In this document: in pieces, positions 43,514-52,094 of the stretch
Layout of the letters: each line of letters starts with the position of its first letter
How positions within the stretch are numbered: the first letter of the stretch is position 1
Assembly (NCBI RefSeq): GCF_001428005.1
Contig: NZ_LMSB01000074.1
Location: forward strand, 102,562-166,561
Direction of reading: 5' to 3'
Origin: Arthrobacter sp. Soil736
Lineage (GTDB): Bacteria; Actinomycetota; Actinomycetes; Actinomycetales; Micrococcaceae
Length of the DNA: 64,000 bases
Position numbers and translations under genes: made by a program
Notes under the pieces: generated by a model
Told to the model about the DNA's origin: nothing
Databases searched by the model: none
The model's input: only the letters and a program-made list of their open reading frames with translations

Positions 43514-44125
43514 ATGCAGCACACAGGCGGTCCAGGCTGGCGAATCACCATGGACACGTCAGGGCCCATGCTCATTGCCCTTTACATACGTGACGTCTCA
43601 GGCTTGGACGGTGCGGGTTTTCCGGCCCTTTCCCATGCCGCGCCTAAAGTCCGGCACGCCGATCACTCCCACCTGACCGCGGAGGTGGGTGGCATCAGCG
43701 CGCTCAAGACGGAGTGGGAAGCCTGGTGGGAACAGCTCCTGAAGGCCCATCCGCAGATGTCCCCGGAGATGTCGCCGCCGGGCTTCCGGTCCTTTGCCAA
43801 TTCCCCTGCGCTCCGGCGGGTCCTGCAGGCGCACTTCGGGGCCGCCCTGACGTGGGCCCGGGAGCGCCGGAAGGAATACGCTGAACTGGAGGCCGAACGC
43901 GTGGCCGGCGGGTCCGCGCATCTGCTGGAGGACATCGTTGAGGACCGGCTCCTTGAAGTCGGACGGAATTCGCGGGACTTCGACCTGACCATCATTGAAC
44001 TCCCGCTCGATGAGCAGCGAGCGTGGTTCCTGGAACCGGACAAGATCATCATGAGCCACGATCTGTTGTCCCAGCCCGAGGTCTTCCGGAGCTACGTGCA
44101 GCCGGTAGTGGAAATCCTGGTCTAA
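43514..44125 (+). CDS. Hypothetical protein
   Basis: 203 residues from ATG 43514, with AAGGAGG seven bases upstream. Features: a hydrophobic strand pair near the start (MLIALYIRD), Trp-rich EWEAWWEQLL at about 75-84, and a well-formed C-terminal region (FDLTIIELPLDEQRAWFLEPDKIIMSHDLL). No signal peptide or helix suggests a membrane location. I do not recognise the family. The stop overlaps the convergent next gene by four bases. Confidence 0.7.
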   Translation: MQHTGGPGWRITMDTSGPMLIALYIRDVSGLDGAGFPALSHAAPKVRHADHSHLTAEVGGISALKTEWEAWWEQLLKAHPQMSPEMSPPGFRSFANSPALRRVLQAHFGAALTWARERRKEYAELEAERVAGGSAHLLEDIVEDRLLEVGRNSRDFDLTIIELPLDEQRAWFLEPDKIIMSHDLLSQPEVFRSYVQPVVEILV

Positions 44126-44973
44126 GCCGGGGCGTCGGCAAAGGTGATCAGCACCCTGCCGTCGGAGGCGTCCGAGTCCTGCCATCCGTTCCGGGCCTGC
44201 CGGTCCCAGCTTTGTCCGTCCACCTCGACACGGGTCACGGCGAACTCCTTGGCGTTGGCCACCGCCCAGTGCGCCAGCGACCACGCCAGGTCATCCGTTG
44301 CCTCCAGTTCGAGGGTCCGGCCGGACTCCGTAGCGGGAATGCCTCCGTACACGGACTCCGCCTCGGCGAGCAGGGCCCTGGGGTCACCGGCGGCGTCGGG
44401 AGTGCGCAGCGTGCAGTCAAGGGCCCCGTGGGCCTGGCCGCTCAACGCCGAGGCGAAGGCGCGGCCCATGGCCTCGTGCTGGGCGTACGCGCGCGGGTAC
44501 GCCGAACGCTGGACCCGCTGCGCGGCTTCGGTGACCGCCATGGTCGCGTAACCGGGCACCTCCACGAGAGCGTCGTAAAACGCATTCGTAGCGTGGTGCG
44601 GATCCATCACCTGTTCCTGTGTGCCCCAGCCCTGCGAAGGCCGCTGCTGGAACAGGCCCCTGGAGTCCGGTCCCGCCAGATCGCCGTGGCCGATGTTCCT
44701 CAGCTTGGACTCCTGCATGGCCGTGGCCAGGGCAATGCTCGCCGCGCGCGGCGGCAGGCCCCGGCGCACCGAGACGGCGGTGATCAGGGCCGCGTTGGCG
44801 GCCTGGTCGGTGGCCAGTTCAGCACGCTGCGTACCGACGACGGCGGTGCACCCTTCGGTGACCAGCTGCTCCGAGCGCTGCAGCAGTGCCGCTGCCGTGT
44901 AGATGCCGCCGGCGACGAGTACGAGGGAGAGGACCGCGACGATCGCGGCGCGCAGCTTGCGCCTGCGTGTCAC
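44122..44973 (-). CDS. Membrane-anchored, lysozyme/transglycosylase-like secreted protein
   Basis: 283 residues from GTG 44973 (GAGGGAG eight bases upstream). An N-terminal transmembrane helix (RAAIVAVLSLVLVAGGIYTAAALL) is followed by an outer domain. The block IALATAMQESKLRNI with Glu at about 88, and DSRGLFQQRPSQGWGT, recalls the catalytic Glu and GLFQ element of lytic transglycosylases. This protein type is widespread in actinobacteria, often annotated as hypothetical. The C-terminal 100 residues are of another, unknown kind. A role in peptidoglycan turnover is inferred. Confidence 0.6.
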   Translation of the reverse strand: MTRRRKLRAAIVAVLSLVLVAGGIYTAAALLQRSEQLVTEGCTAVVGTQRAELATDQAANAALITAVSVRRGLPPRAASIALATAMQESKLRNIGHGDLAGPDSRGLFQQRPSQGWGTQEQVMDPHHATNAFYDALVEVPGYATMAVTEAAQRVQRSAYPRAYAQHEAMGRAFASALSGQAHGALDCTLRTPDAAGDPRALLAEAESVYGGIPATESGRTLELEATDDLAWSLAHWAVANAKEFAVTRVEVDGQSWDRQARNGWQDSDASDGRVLITFADAPA

Positions 44974-45035
44974 GTACTTACTCCCTCGGGCCCTCGTCAG
45001 GCCGGTAGATGCCGGTGCTGGCTGCACCCGGGCGG

Positions 45036-46064
45036 TCAGTTGGCGTGCAGGGCGTCGTTCAGCTCCACGGTCTGGCCCTTGCGCGGCAGGACTTCCACCT
45101 CACCGGTGGTGGAGTTGCGGCGGAAGAGCAGGTTGGGAACGCCGGAGAGTTCCACGGCCTTGACGATTTTGGAGGTGTCCTCGCCGTCGGCGTCTTTCGG
45201 ACCGACCACGCGGACCCGGGTGCCGGCGGTGACATAAAGCCCTGCCTCCACCACGGAATCGTCGCCGATGCTGATGCCGACGCCGGAGTTTGCGCCCAGC
45301 AGCACCCGCTGGCCCAAAGCGATCTTTTCCTTTCCTCCGCCGGAAAGGGTGCCCATGATCGAGGCGCCGCCGCCGATGTCGGTGCCGTCGCCCGCTACAA
45401 CACCGGCCGAGATGCGGCCTTCCACCATGGAGGTGCCCAGCGTGCCGGCGTTGAAGTTGACGAAGCCCTCATGCATGACCGTGGTGCCTTCGGCGAGGTG
45501 GGCGCCGAGCCGTACGCGGTCGGCGTCGGCGATGCGGACGCCAGCCGGGACAACGTAGTCAACCATGCGGGGGAACTTGTCGACACCGTAGACAGTGACT
45601 GCGCCGCGCCTGCGGAGCTTGGCGCGCGTCAGCTCAAAACCGTCCACGGCGCAGGGGCCGAAGTTGGTCCAGACGACGTTCGGGAGCTTGCCGAAGATGC
45701 CGTCCAGATTGATGGTGTTGGGCTTGACGAGGCGGTGCGACAGGAGGTGGAGGCGGAGGTAGGCATCGGCGGTGTCCGTCGGTGCTTCGTCCAGGTTGAC
45801 CTGCACGAACACGACCTTCTGCTCGGTGCCGCGGTCCGCATCTGTTCCCTCGGCGGCAATCGCGGCCAGGGATTCGTCAGCGTTTTCGACGGCGCGGAGG
45901 CTTTCGGCGGCCACCCCGAGGGCGGGGGCCGGGAACCAGACATCCAGCACCGTGGCGTCACCGCTCCGGGTGGCGATGGTGGCCACTCCGAATCCGTAGG
46001 CCGAACGGGAGTCGTCGGACAGCGTCTGGGCAGCGGGCACGGCAGAAGAAGCGGTTTCAGTCAT
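45036..46064 (-). CDS. dapD: 2,3,4,5-tetrahydropyridine-2,6-dicarboxylate N-succinyltransferase
   Basis: 342 residues, the actinobacterial long form. It transfers succinyl from succinyl-CoA in lysine/diaminopimelate synthesis. VRLGAHLAEGTTVMHEGFVNFNAGT and GRISAGVVAGDGTDIGGGASIMGT are left-handed beta-helix repeats, and the Glu of MVEGRIS lies in the active site. It is divergent from dapE, 176 bases between starts, as in mycobacteria. Confidence 0.95.
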   Translation of the reverse strand: MTETASSAVPAAQTLSDDSRSAYGFGVATIATRSGDATVLDVWFPAPALGVAAESLRAVENADESLAAIAAEGTDADRGTEQKVVFVQVNLDEAPTDTADAYLRLHLLSHRLVKPNTINLDGIFGKLPNVVWTNFGPCAVDGFELTRAKLRRRGAVTVYGVDKFPRMVDYVVPAGVRIADADRVRLGAHLAEGTTVMHEGFVNFNAGTLGTSMVEGRISAGVVAGDGTDIGGGASIMGTLSGGGKEKIALGQRVLLGANSGVGISIGDDSVVEAGLYVTAGTRVRVVGPKDADGEDTSKIVKAVELSGVPNLLFRRNSTTGEVEVLPRKGQTVELNDALHAN

Positions 46065-46240
46065 GGCCCCAGTGTATCGAGACGACGCGCACGCACCGAA
46101 ACCTGCCGCCTCCCGACCGGTCGCAATTGACGCCGATCCATCGCCGGGTTCTTTGCGCCTGGTTCCTGGCGCGCCTGGTTCTCGGTGCCGGGAACGTCGT
46201 CAGCTGCGACATAGCCGGGAGCGCGCGGCGATAGAGTTGG

Positions 46241-47365
46241 ATGGTGATTGCCGAAACAGCCCCTGTAACCCTTGATCTGCGCCAGGACGTGGCCCTGCTG
46301 ACGTCTGCGCTCATCGACATCAACAGCGTGTCGGGCAACGAAAGCGCGCTTGCCGACGCCGTGGAGTCCGCGCTCCGCCAGCTTCCCGGCCTCAAGCTGG
46401 TCCGGGACGGGGACTCGATCATCGCCCGCACGGACCTCGGCCGGGCCGAACGCGTGATCCTGGCAGGCCACCTGGACACGGTGCCGTTGCCTGTGACGGA
46501 GGGCTCGCTCGGAACGGTTCCGTCCAGCTGGCCTTCAGGCGTTCCGGGCGAGGGAGTGCTCTACGGCCGCGGCGCCACCGACATGAAAGGCGGCGTTGCG
46601 GTGCAGCTCGCACTCGCCGCGTCTATGTTCGACGGCGGCGCGAAGCCGTCCAAGGACGTCACGTTCGTTTTCTACGACCACGAGGAAGTGGAGGCCGTCA
46701 AGAGCGGCCTGGGCCGGCTGGTCCGCAATCACGGGCATCTGCTGGAGGGCGACTTCGCCATCCTGCTGGAACCGACGGACGGCAACGTCGAAGGAGGCTG
46801 CAACGGAACCATGCGGTTTGAAGCCACCACAGCGGGGGAGGCCGCCCACTCGGCGCGTGCATGGATGGGGCGCAACGCTATCCACGCCGCGGCGCCCATC
46901 CTGGAACGGCTCGCAGCGTACCAGCCCCGGACCATCAACGTGGACGGCCTGGACTACCGCGAAAGCCTGAACGCCGTGAAGATCCACGGCGGCACCGCCG
47001 GCAACGTCATTCCCGACCGCTGCGTGGTGGAGATCAACTACCGCTTCGCGCCGGACAAGACGCCAGACCAGGCAGAGGCCCATGTGCAGGAGCTGCTCGA
47101 AGGATTCGATGTGGTCCGCACGGATAGCGCCGCCGGCGCGCGGCCCGGACTGCACCACCCCGCCGCCGCGTCCTTCGTGGCCGCAGTGGGAGCCGAGCCC
47201 AAACCCAAATACGGCTGGACCGACGTCGCGCGTTTCAGCGAGCTCGGCATCCCGGCAGTGAACTTCGGCCCCGGTGATGCGCTGCTGGCGCACAAGGACA
47301 ACGAACATGTGGAGGCCGAGGCCGTCCGGACCTGCCTCCGCGCACTGCAGACGTGGCTTTCCTGA
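46241..47365 (+). CDS. dapE: Succinyl-diaminopimelate desuccinylase
   Basis: 374 residues, M20 metallopeptidase fold. Zinc ligands are visible in LAGHLDTVP, GRGATDMKGG and YDHEEVE, with the later LLEPTDGNVEGGCNG and final His in the LLAHKDNEHV block. It frees LL-diaminopimelate from its succinyl group. ATG 46241 and the following GTG are both possible starts. A perfect hairpin follows. Confidence 0.94.
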   Translation: MVIAETAPVTLDLRQDVALLTSALIDINSVSGNESALADAVESALRQLPGLKLVRDGDSIIARTDLGRAERVILAGHLDTVPLPVTEGSLGTVPSSWPSGVPGEGVLYGRGATDMKGGVAVQLALAASMFDGGAKPSKDVTFVFYDHEEVEAVKSGLGRLVRNHGHLLEGDFAILLEPTDGNVEGGCNGTMRFEATTAGEAAHSARAWMGRNAIHAAAPILERLAAYQPRTINVDGLDYRESLNAVKIHGGTAGNVIPDRCVVEINYRFAPDKTPDQAEAHVQELLEGFDVVRTDSAAGARPGLHHPAAASFVAAVGAEPKPKYGWTDVARFSELGIPAVNFGPGDALLAHKDNEHVEAEAVRTCLRALQTWLS

Positions 47366-47403
47366 TCAGCTGTTTCGCCTGAAAGGCTGAGTACTCCGTA
47401 CAC

Positions 47404-47441
47404 ACAGAAGGTCCGCAACCATTCGGTTGCGGACCTTCTGT
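47404..47441 (+). terminator. Terminator after dapE
   Basis: ACAGAAGGTCCGCAACC (47404-47420) and GGTTGCGGACCTTCTGT (47425-47441) pair at all 17 positions around ATTC. It also stands before the convergent gluD end. Confidence 0.9.
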
Positions 47442-47476
47442 CATTGCGCCCGCGGACTTGGCGGGTTATTTCACAG

Positions 47477-47510
47477 GTTTACTTCGCTGGCTTACTTTGC
47501 TGGCTTACTT
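47477..47510. repeat. Tandem repeat containing the gluD stop codon
   Basis: GCTGGCTTACTT occurs at 47486-47497 and 47499-47510, with a further partial copy (GGTTTACTT) before them. On the minus strand each reads AAGTAAGCCAGC; the first such copy is the Lys-stop end of gluD. Confidence 0.7.
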
Positions 47511-48344
47511 CACGACGGTGGAGACGCCGGCCGTGGGGGCCTTGGCCACGCCGCCGGCGGCCTTCTTGGAACCGCGGCGCTCAATCCAGATGGCGAGGCG
47601 GGACACTGCAAGGTTGATGGCGATGTAGATGGCCGCCGCGACGAAGAACACCGGGAACAGGAACTGCGGGCCGAGGAAGTCCGCCATCACCTGCACCGCG
47701 CGCAGAAGTTCGCCGTACGCAACGATGTAACCCAGTGACGTGTCCTTCAGCAGGACCACGAGCTGGGCCACCAGGGACGGCAGCATGCGCCTGATGGCCT
47801 GCGGCAGTTCAACGCTTAGCCGGGACTGGAAGCTGGTCAGGCCGATCGCCAGGCCGGCTTCGCGCTGGCCTTTGGGCAGGGACTGGATGCCGGCGCGGAT
47901 GATCTCGGCAAAGATGGCCGAGTTATAGAGCACCAGGCCGGCAACAACTGCAACGAACGAGCTCGTGGCGAACACGAGCAGCACGAACAGCATCATCAGG
48001 ACCACCGGCATGCCGCGCAGGAATTCCAGAACAATCCTGGTGGGGACCCTGATCCAGGCGATATCCGAAATGCGCATCAGGCACACAAGAAGTCCCAGCG
48101 GGAAGGCGATGACAGCTGCGATGGCGGCGGCACTCAACGTGGCGCTCATGCCGTTAAAGAGCAGCGACCAGACGTCCGCCTGCCCGAAGATCGCCCACCG
48201 CTGTGCTTGGAAGATTCCCTGCTGGGCGAGCGTGACAATGGCAAGCGCGAGCAGGCCGCCGATGACGATGACGCCGACGATCGAGCCGATCAGGGAGATT
48301 CTGCGGGCTTTGGGGCCCGGGACGTCGTAGAGAACTGAAGTCAT
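47505..48344 (-). CDS. gluD: Glutamate ABC transporter permease GluD-like
   Basis: 279 residues from ATG 48344, which overlaps the stop of gluC as ATGA. MSATLSAAAIAAVIAFPLGLLVCL, LEFLRGMPVVLMMLFVLLVF and GLTSFQSRLSVELPQAIRRMLP (EAA-type loop) are typical of HisM-type permeases. About five helices. The C-terminal tail is basic. The gene order gluA-B-C-D equals that of Corynebacterium glutamicum. Confidence 0.9.
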   Translation of the reverse strand: MTSVLYDVPGPKARRISLIGSIVGVIVIGGLLALAIVTLAQQGIFQAQRWAIFGQADVWSLLFNGMSATLSAAAIAAVIAFPLGLLVCLMRISDIAWIRVPTRIVLEFLRGMPVVLMMLFVLLVFATSSFVAVVAGLVLYNSAIFAEIIRAGIQSLPKGQREAGLAIGLTSFQSRLSVELPQAIRRMLPSLVAQLVVLLKDTSLGYIVAYGELLRAVQVMADFLGPQFLFPVFFVAAAIYIAINLAVSRLAIWIERRGSKKAAGGVAKAPTAGVSTVVK

Positions 48345-48991
48345 CGGGCGATCGCCACCTTTCGTTCGACCTGGTGAGCGACGTAGCCCAGCGGCACGGT
48401 GATCAGGAGATAGAAGAATGCCACGCCCACGAGAACCCACATGACGGCGTCACCGTGATCGTTAGCCAGCTGCTTTCCGTAGCCGAACAGCTCCAGGACG
48501 AAGAAGGCGCCAGCCACGGAGGAGTTCTTCACAAGGGCGATCAGGATGTTGATCAACGGCGGAACCACCGTGCGCAGGGCCTGCGGCAGGATGATCAGGG
48601 ACAGCACCTGGCCGAACGTCATGCCGATGCTGCGCGCGGCCTCGGCCTGGCCCAAGGGGACGCTGTTGACGCCCGAGCGGACTGCTTCGGCGATGAAGGC
48701 AGCCGTATAAGCGCTCAGCGCGATGATGGCGGCGACCTCGAACTGCTGGAAGGTCACGCCCAGCCGGGGCAAGACGACTGCCGCAAAAAAGAAGGCGATG
48801 GTCAGCGGGGTGTTACGCACCACCTCCACGTAAGCCATGCTGAATCCGCGGAGGGCCGCCACGGGTGAAACGCGCGCGGCGGCCAGGAGTGTGCCCACTA
48901 CAAGGGCAATGATGCCGGACACGACGGCCAGGAACAGGGTTCTGAGAAAGCCGTCCCAGTACTGCGGGAGGCTTTCAATGATGACGTCCAT
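48341..48991 (-). CDS. gluC: Glutamate ABC transporter permease GluC-like
   Basis: 216 residues. The polar amino-acid permease blocks YVEVVRNTPLTIAFFF and AEAARSIGMTFGQVLSLIILPQALRTVVPP are present, with five helices. It pairs with gluD to form the membrane pore. It starts about 100 bases after gluB; nothing notable lies between. Confidence 0.92.
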   Translation of the reverse strand: MDVIIESLPQYWDGFLRTLFLAVVSGIIALVVGTLLAAARVSPVAALRGFSMAYVEVVRNTPLTIAFFFAAVVLPRLGVTFQQFEVAAIIALSAYTAAFIAEAVRSGVNSVPLGQAEAARSIGMTFGQVLSLIILPQALRTVVPPLINILIALVKNSSVAGAFFVLELFGYGKQLANDHGDAVMWVLVGVAFFYLLITVPLGYVAHQVERKVAIAR

Positions 48992-49089
48992 AGGGTCCTT
49001 CAGCTGCGTTCGTGGGGAATGATCGGAAAACGGAAGCGGCGGTTACCGGGGCCGTGGAATGCACAGCCGCAGGTAACCGCCACACCGGT

Positions 49090-49977
49090 TTAGTAGCGGT
49101 CGATCGCCGGGAGCTCCGGTGCCGTCTTGATGACAGCGCCGGCTGTGGCTTCCCAGGCCTTCTTGTAGGAGCCGTCCTTGGCGAAGCCTTCCAGCTGGTC
49201 GTTGATCCAGTTGCGGAATTCGGTGTCGTCCTTCTTCACGCCGATGCCGTAGGGCTCCTTCGTGAACGTCTCTTCGGAGGCCAGCTTGAAGGCGTCCGGT
49301 TCCTTGTTGACGAAGCCGGCCAGGATCACGTTGTCTGTGGTGATTGCTTCAACCTGCTTGTTCCGCAGCGGCTCAAGGCAGGCCGAGTAGGTGGCCGCAG
49401 GCACCAGGACCGCGCCGTACTTCTCCACGATGGTGGAGGCAGGAGTGGACCCGGTCACGGAGCAGACGTTCTTGCCCTTGACGTCCTCGGGCTTGGTGAT
49501 GGACGTGTTGTCCTTGTTCACCATGAGCGCCTGGCCTGCCTCGTAGTACGGGCCGGCAAAGGACACTTCGGTCTTGCGCTTGTCATTGATGGTGTAGGTG
49601 GCGACGATCAGGTCCACCTTGCCCTGCTTGATGAACTGCTCGCGGTTGGCGGAGACGGTTTCGACCCATTCGATCTTGTCAGCGGCGATTCCCAGCTTGG
49701 CTGCGATCAGCTTCCCGATTTCCACGTCAAAGCCCACCGGCTTGCCGTCGAGGCCCTTCTGGCCGAACAGGGGCTGGTCAAACTTGGTGCCGATGGTCAC
49801 TTTGCCGGCAGAAGAGAGCTTTTCCATGGTGGAACCGGCTGCGAAGCTCGGCTTTTCAACGGGGGAGGGGCTGGTGCCGCCGCCGGTGCCGCCGCCGCCG
49901 CAAGCGCTCAGTGTCAGGGCAAGGGCTGCGGATGCTGCTACCAGAAGGGATTTCCTGCGGGTCAAAAATGCCTTCAT
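49090..49977 (-). CDS. gluB: Glutamate-binding lipoprotein
   Basis: 295 residues. Signal peptide with lipobox LSAC followed by a Gly-rich linker. IGTKFDQPLFGQKGLDGKPVGFDVEIGKLIAAKLG and VDLIVATYTINDKRKTEVSFAGPYYEAGQALMV are the lobes of a polar amino-acid binding protein (SBP family 3). It delivers glutamate, probably, to GluCD. Confidence 0.92.
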   Translation of the reverse strand: MKAFLTRRKSLLVAASAALALTLSACGGGGTGGGTSPSPVEKPSFAAGSTMEKLSSAGKVTIGTKFDQPLFGQKGLDGKPVGFDVEIGKLIAAKLGIAADKIEWVETVSANREQFIKQGKVDLIVATYTINDKRKTEVSFAGPYYEAGQALMVNKDNTSITKPEDVKGKNVCSVTGSTPASTIVEKYGAVLVPAATYSACLEPLRNKQVEAITTDNVILAGFVNKEPDAFKLASEETFTKEPYGIGVKKDDTEFRNWINDQLEGFAKDGSYKKAWEATAGAVIKTAPELPAIDRY

Positions 49978-50036
49978 GACATTCCTTTCATTGGGCGGCC
50001 GTCCTGGACGGCCTGGGGGTGCGAAGTGGGGAGTCG

Positions 50037-50792
50037 TCAGTGCGTGAGGAGCTTGGAGAGGAAGTCCTTGGCGCGGCTGCTCTGCGGATTGGTGAAGAAT
50101 TGCTCCGGCGTGGCGTCCTCCACGATCTGGCCGTCCGCCATGAAAACCACGCGGTCCGCGGCCTTGCGGGCGAAGCCCATCTCGTGGGTCACCACGATCA
50201 TGGTCATGCCTTCCTTGGCCAGCTGGATCATGACGTCCAGGACTTCGCTGATCATCTCCGGGTCCAGCGCCGAGGTGGGCTCGTCGAAAAGCATGACCTT
50301 GGGCTTCATGGCCAGTGCGCGTGCGATGGCCACACGCTGCTGCTGGCCGCCGGAGAGCTGGGCCGGCAGCTTGGGTGCCTGGTGGCCGACTCCGACGCGC
50401 TCCAGCAGGGCCATGGCGTCCTTGTCAGCCTCCGCCTTGGACATTCCCTTTACCTTGATGGGGCCGAGGGTCACGTTTTCCAGGATGGTCTTGTGCGCGA
50501 AAAGGTTGAACGACTGGAAAACCATTCCGACGTCGGCACGGAGGTGTGCGAGCTCCTTGCCTTCTTCGGGAAGCTTCTTGCCGTCGATGGCGATATCGCC
50601 GTCATCAATGGTTTCGAGGCGGTTGATGGCTCTGCACAGGGTGGACTTACCCGAGCCTGACGGCCCGATGACCACAACGACCTCGCCCTTGCGGACCTGG
50701 AAGTTGATGTCCTTCAGAACGTGCAGCTGGCCGTAGTGCTTATTGACGGCATTCAGGGAGACGAGGGCATCGCCGGGCACTTGAGTAGTCAT
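50037..50792 (-). CDS. gluA: Glutamate ABC transporter ATP-binding protein
   Basis: 251 residues from ATG 50792 (MTTQVPGDALV); a second ATG at 50813 is in frame but runs into the operator-like palindrome. Walker A GPSGSGKST, the polar-amino-acid signature LSGGQQQRVAIARALA, Walker B LFDEPTSALDPE and H-loop VTHEMGFA. First gene of gluABCD; followed after 59 bases by gluB. Confidence 0.94.
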   Translation of the reverse strand: MTTQVPGDALVSLNAVNKHYGQLHVLKDINFQVRKGEVVVVIGPSGSGKSTLCRAINRLETIDDGDIAIDGKKLPEEGKELAHLRADVGMVFQSFNLFAHKTILENVTLGPIKVKGMSKAEADKDAMALLERVGVGHQAPKLPAQLSGGQQQRVAIARALAMKPKVMLFDEPTSALDPEMISEVLDVMIQLAKEGMTMIVVTHEMGFARKAADRVVFMADGQIVEDATPEQFFTNPQSSRAKDFLSKLLTH

Positions 50793-50814
50793 GACTACGA
50801 ATCTAGCGAACATT

Positions 50815-50828
50815 GGTCACATATGACC
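50815..50828. promoter_or_regulatory. Palindrome between gluA and the LOG gene
   Basis: GGTCACATATGACC is a near-perfect palindrome (six of seven pairs) 22 bases upstream of the gluA start. It may be an operator for a nitrogen or carbon regulator of the glutamate operon. Confidence 0.4.
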
Positions 50829-50898
50829 GCAATCACTCCAATTTCCTGCGGATCGTAATTCAAGAGATACCTGCAGGTCAGCAGGTTAGCCTTAGGTG

Positions 50899-51684
50899 AT
50901 GAGCATCAACGCAGATCCGTCAAAATCCGTTCAGCCCCGCCGCAAAGGGCCCCTCGAGCTCCGCCGCAAGCAGGCAGCGGTTGAGATGTCGGACCAGCGG
51001 CTGCTCGACACCAAGGGCCCCGGGCATTTCATCCACACGGACCCGTGGAGGGTGATGCGGATCCAGAGCGAGTTCGTGGAAGGCTTCGGGGCGCTGTCGG
51101 ACCTGGGCCAGGCCGTCAGCGTATTCGGTTCGGCGCGTACCAAGCCGGGCAGCATGTTCTACGAGATGGGTGTTGAGGTGGGACGCAAACTGGCGGAAGC
51201 CGGCGTGGCGGTCATCACCGGTGGCGGCCCGGGATCGATGGAGGCGGCCAACCGCGGTGCCGTGGAAGGCAACGGCGTGTCCGTCGGCCTTGGCATCGAG
51301 CTGCCGTTCGAGCAGGGGCTGAACCAGTGGGTAGACCTGGGGATCAACTTCCGGTACTTCTTCGCCCGGAAGACCATGTTCGTGAAGTATGCGCAAGGCT
51401 TCATTGTCCTGCCCGGCGGACTCGGCACCCTCGACGAGCTCTTCGAGGCCATGGTGCTGGTGCAGACCCAGAAGGTGACCTCATTCCCGATCGTCCTCCT
51501 GGGCAAGGACTTCTGGGGTCCGATGATGGAATGGATCAAGGGGACACTGGTTGCCGAGGGCATGGTGTCCGAGAAGGACATGGACCTGGTCCAGCTTGTG
51601 GACGATCCGGAAGAGGCCGTCAACCTGGTCCTGCACGGCCACGTCCGCCCGCCGTCCACCAACGGGAACCAGCGGCCTGAGTAG
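50899..51684 (+). CDS. LOG/TIGR00730 family protein (cytokinin riboside monophosphate phosphoribohydrolase-like)
   Basis: 261 residues from ATG 50899 (GTG 50896 is also in frame). VSVFGSARTKPGSMFYEMG, VITGGGPGSMEAANRGA and LPGGLGTLDELFEAM are the family motifs, the last two forming the nucleotide-binding and catalytic PGGxGTxxE pocket. Members cut N-glycosidic bonds of AMP derivatives; the mycobacterial relative Rv1205 makes cytokinins. It is divergent from gluA. Confidence 0.9.
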   Translation: MSINADPSKSVQPRRKGPLELRRKQAAVEMSDQRLLDTKGPGHFIHTDPWRVMRIQSEFVEGFGALSDLGQAVSVFGSARTKPGSMFYEMGVEVGRKLAEAGVAVITGGGPGSMEAANRGAVEGNGVSVGLGIELPFEQGLNQWVDLGINFRYFFARKTMFVKYAQGFIVLPGGLGTLDELFEAMVLVQTQKVTSFPIVLLGKDFWGPMMEWIKGTLVAEGMVSEKDMDLVQLVDDPEEAVNLVLHGHVRPPSTNGNQRPE

Positions 51685-51707
51685 CAGCGGCACCGGCGTC
51701 TGGCACG

Positions 51708-52094
51708 ATGGGTGATGTGAGTTTCTTCCTCGTCTTCCTTGCCATCGTCCTGATTGGCGCGACAGCCCTGATCGGGACCGACATCGGGGCAGGCCTCATG
51801 CGGAAAAGGCGCTCCCGAAACCAGCTGATCGACGACGGTTTCGATGAGCCCGTGGCGTCGCTGCCCCCGGTCCTGCTGCCCGCCGATGCCAAGCCCGCCG
51901 ACGTCGACCACGTCCGGTTTTCGCTGGGTCTTCGCGGCTACCGGATGGACCAGGTTGACGAGGTGCTCGATGACCTCCGCGACCAGATCGCGTCCAAGGA
52001 AGAGCAGCTCGCGTCCAAGGACGCCGAGATCGAGCGGCTCCGGGAGCAGGTCCGGGCCAGTGACCTGAGCGCTGCGGCCGAGGATCGGCCTTGA
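51708..52094 (+). CDS. DivIVA-domain membrane protein
   Basis: 128 residues. An N-terminal transmembrane helix (SFFLVFLAIVLIGATALI) is followed by a linker and VRFSLGLRGYRMDQVDEVLDDL, a DivIVA-like domain, then a coiled coil (IASKEEQLASKDAEIERLREQV). Such proteins may link envelope growth to membranes. ATG 51708 and GTG 51717 are both possible. The stop overlaps the next start (TTGA). Confidence 0.75.
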   Translation: MGDVSFFLVFLAIVLIGATALIGTDIGAGLMRKRRSRNQLIDDGFDEPVASLPPVLLPADAKPADVDHVRFSLGLRGYRMDQVDEVLDDLRDQIASKEEQLASKDAEIERLREQVRASDLSAAAEDRP

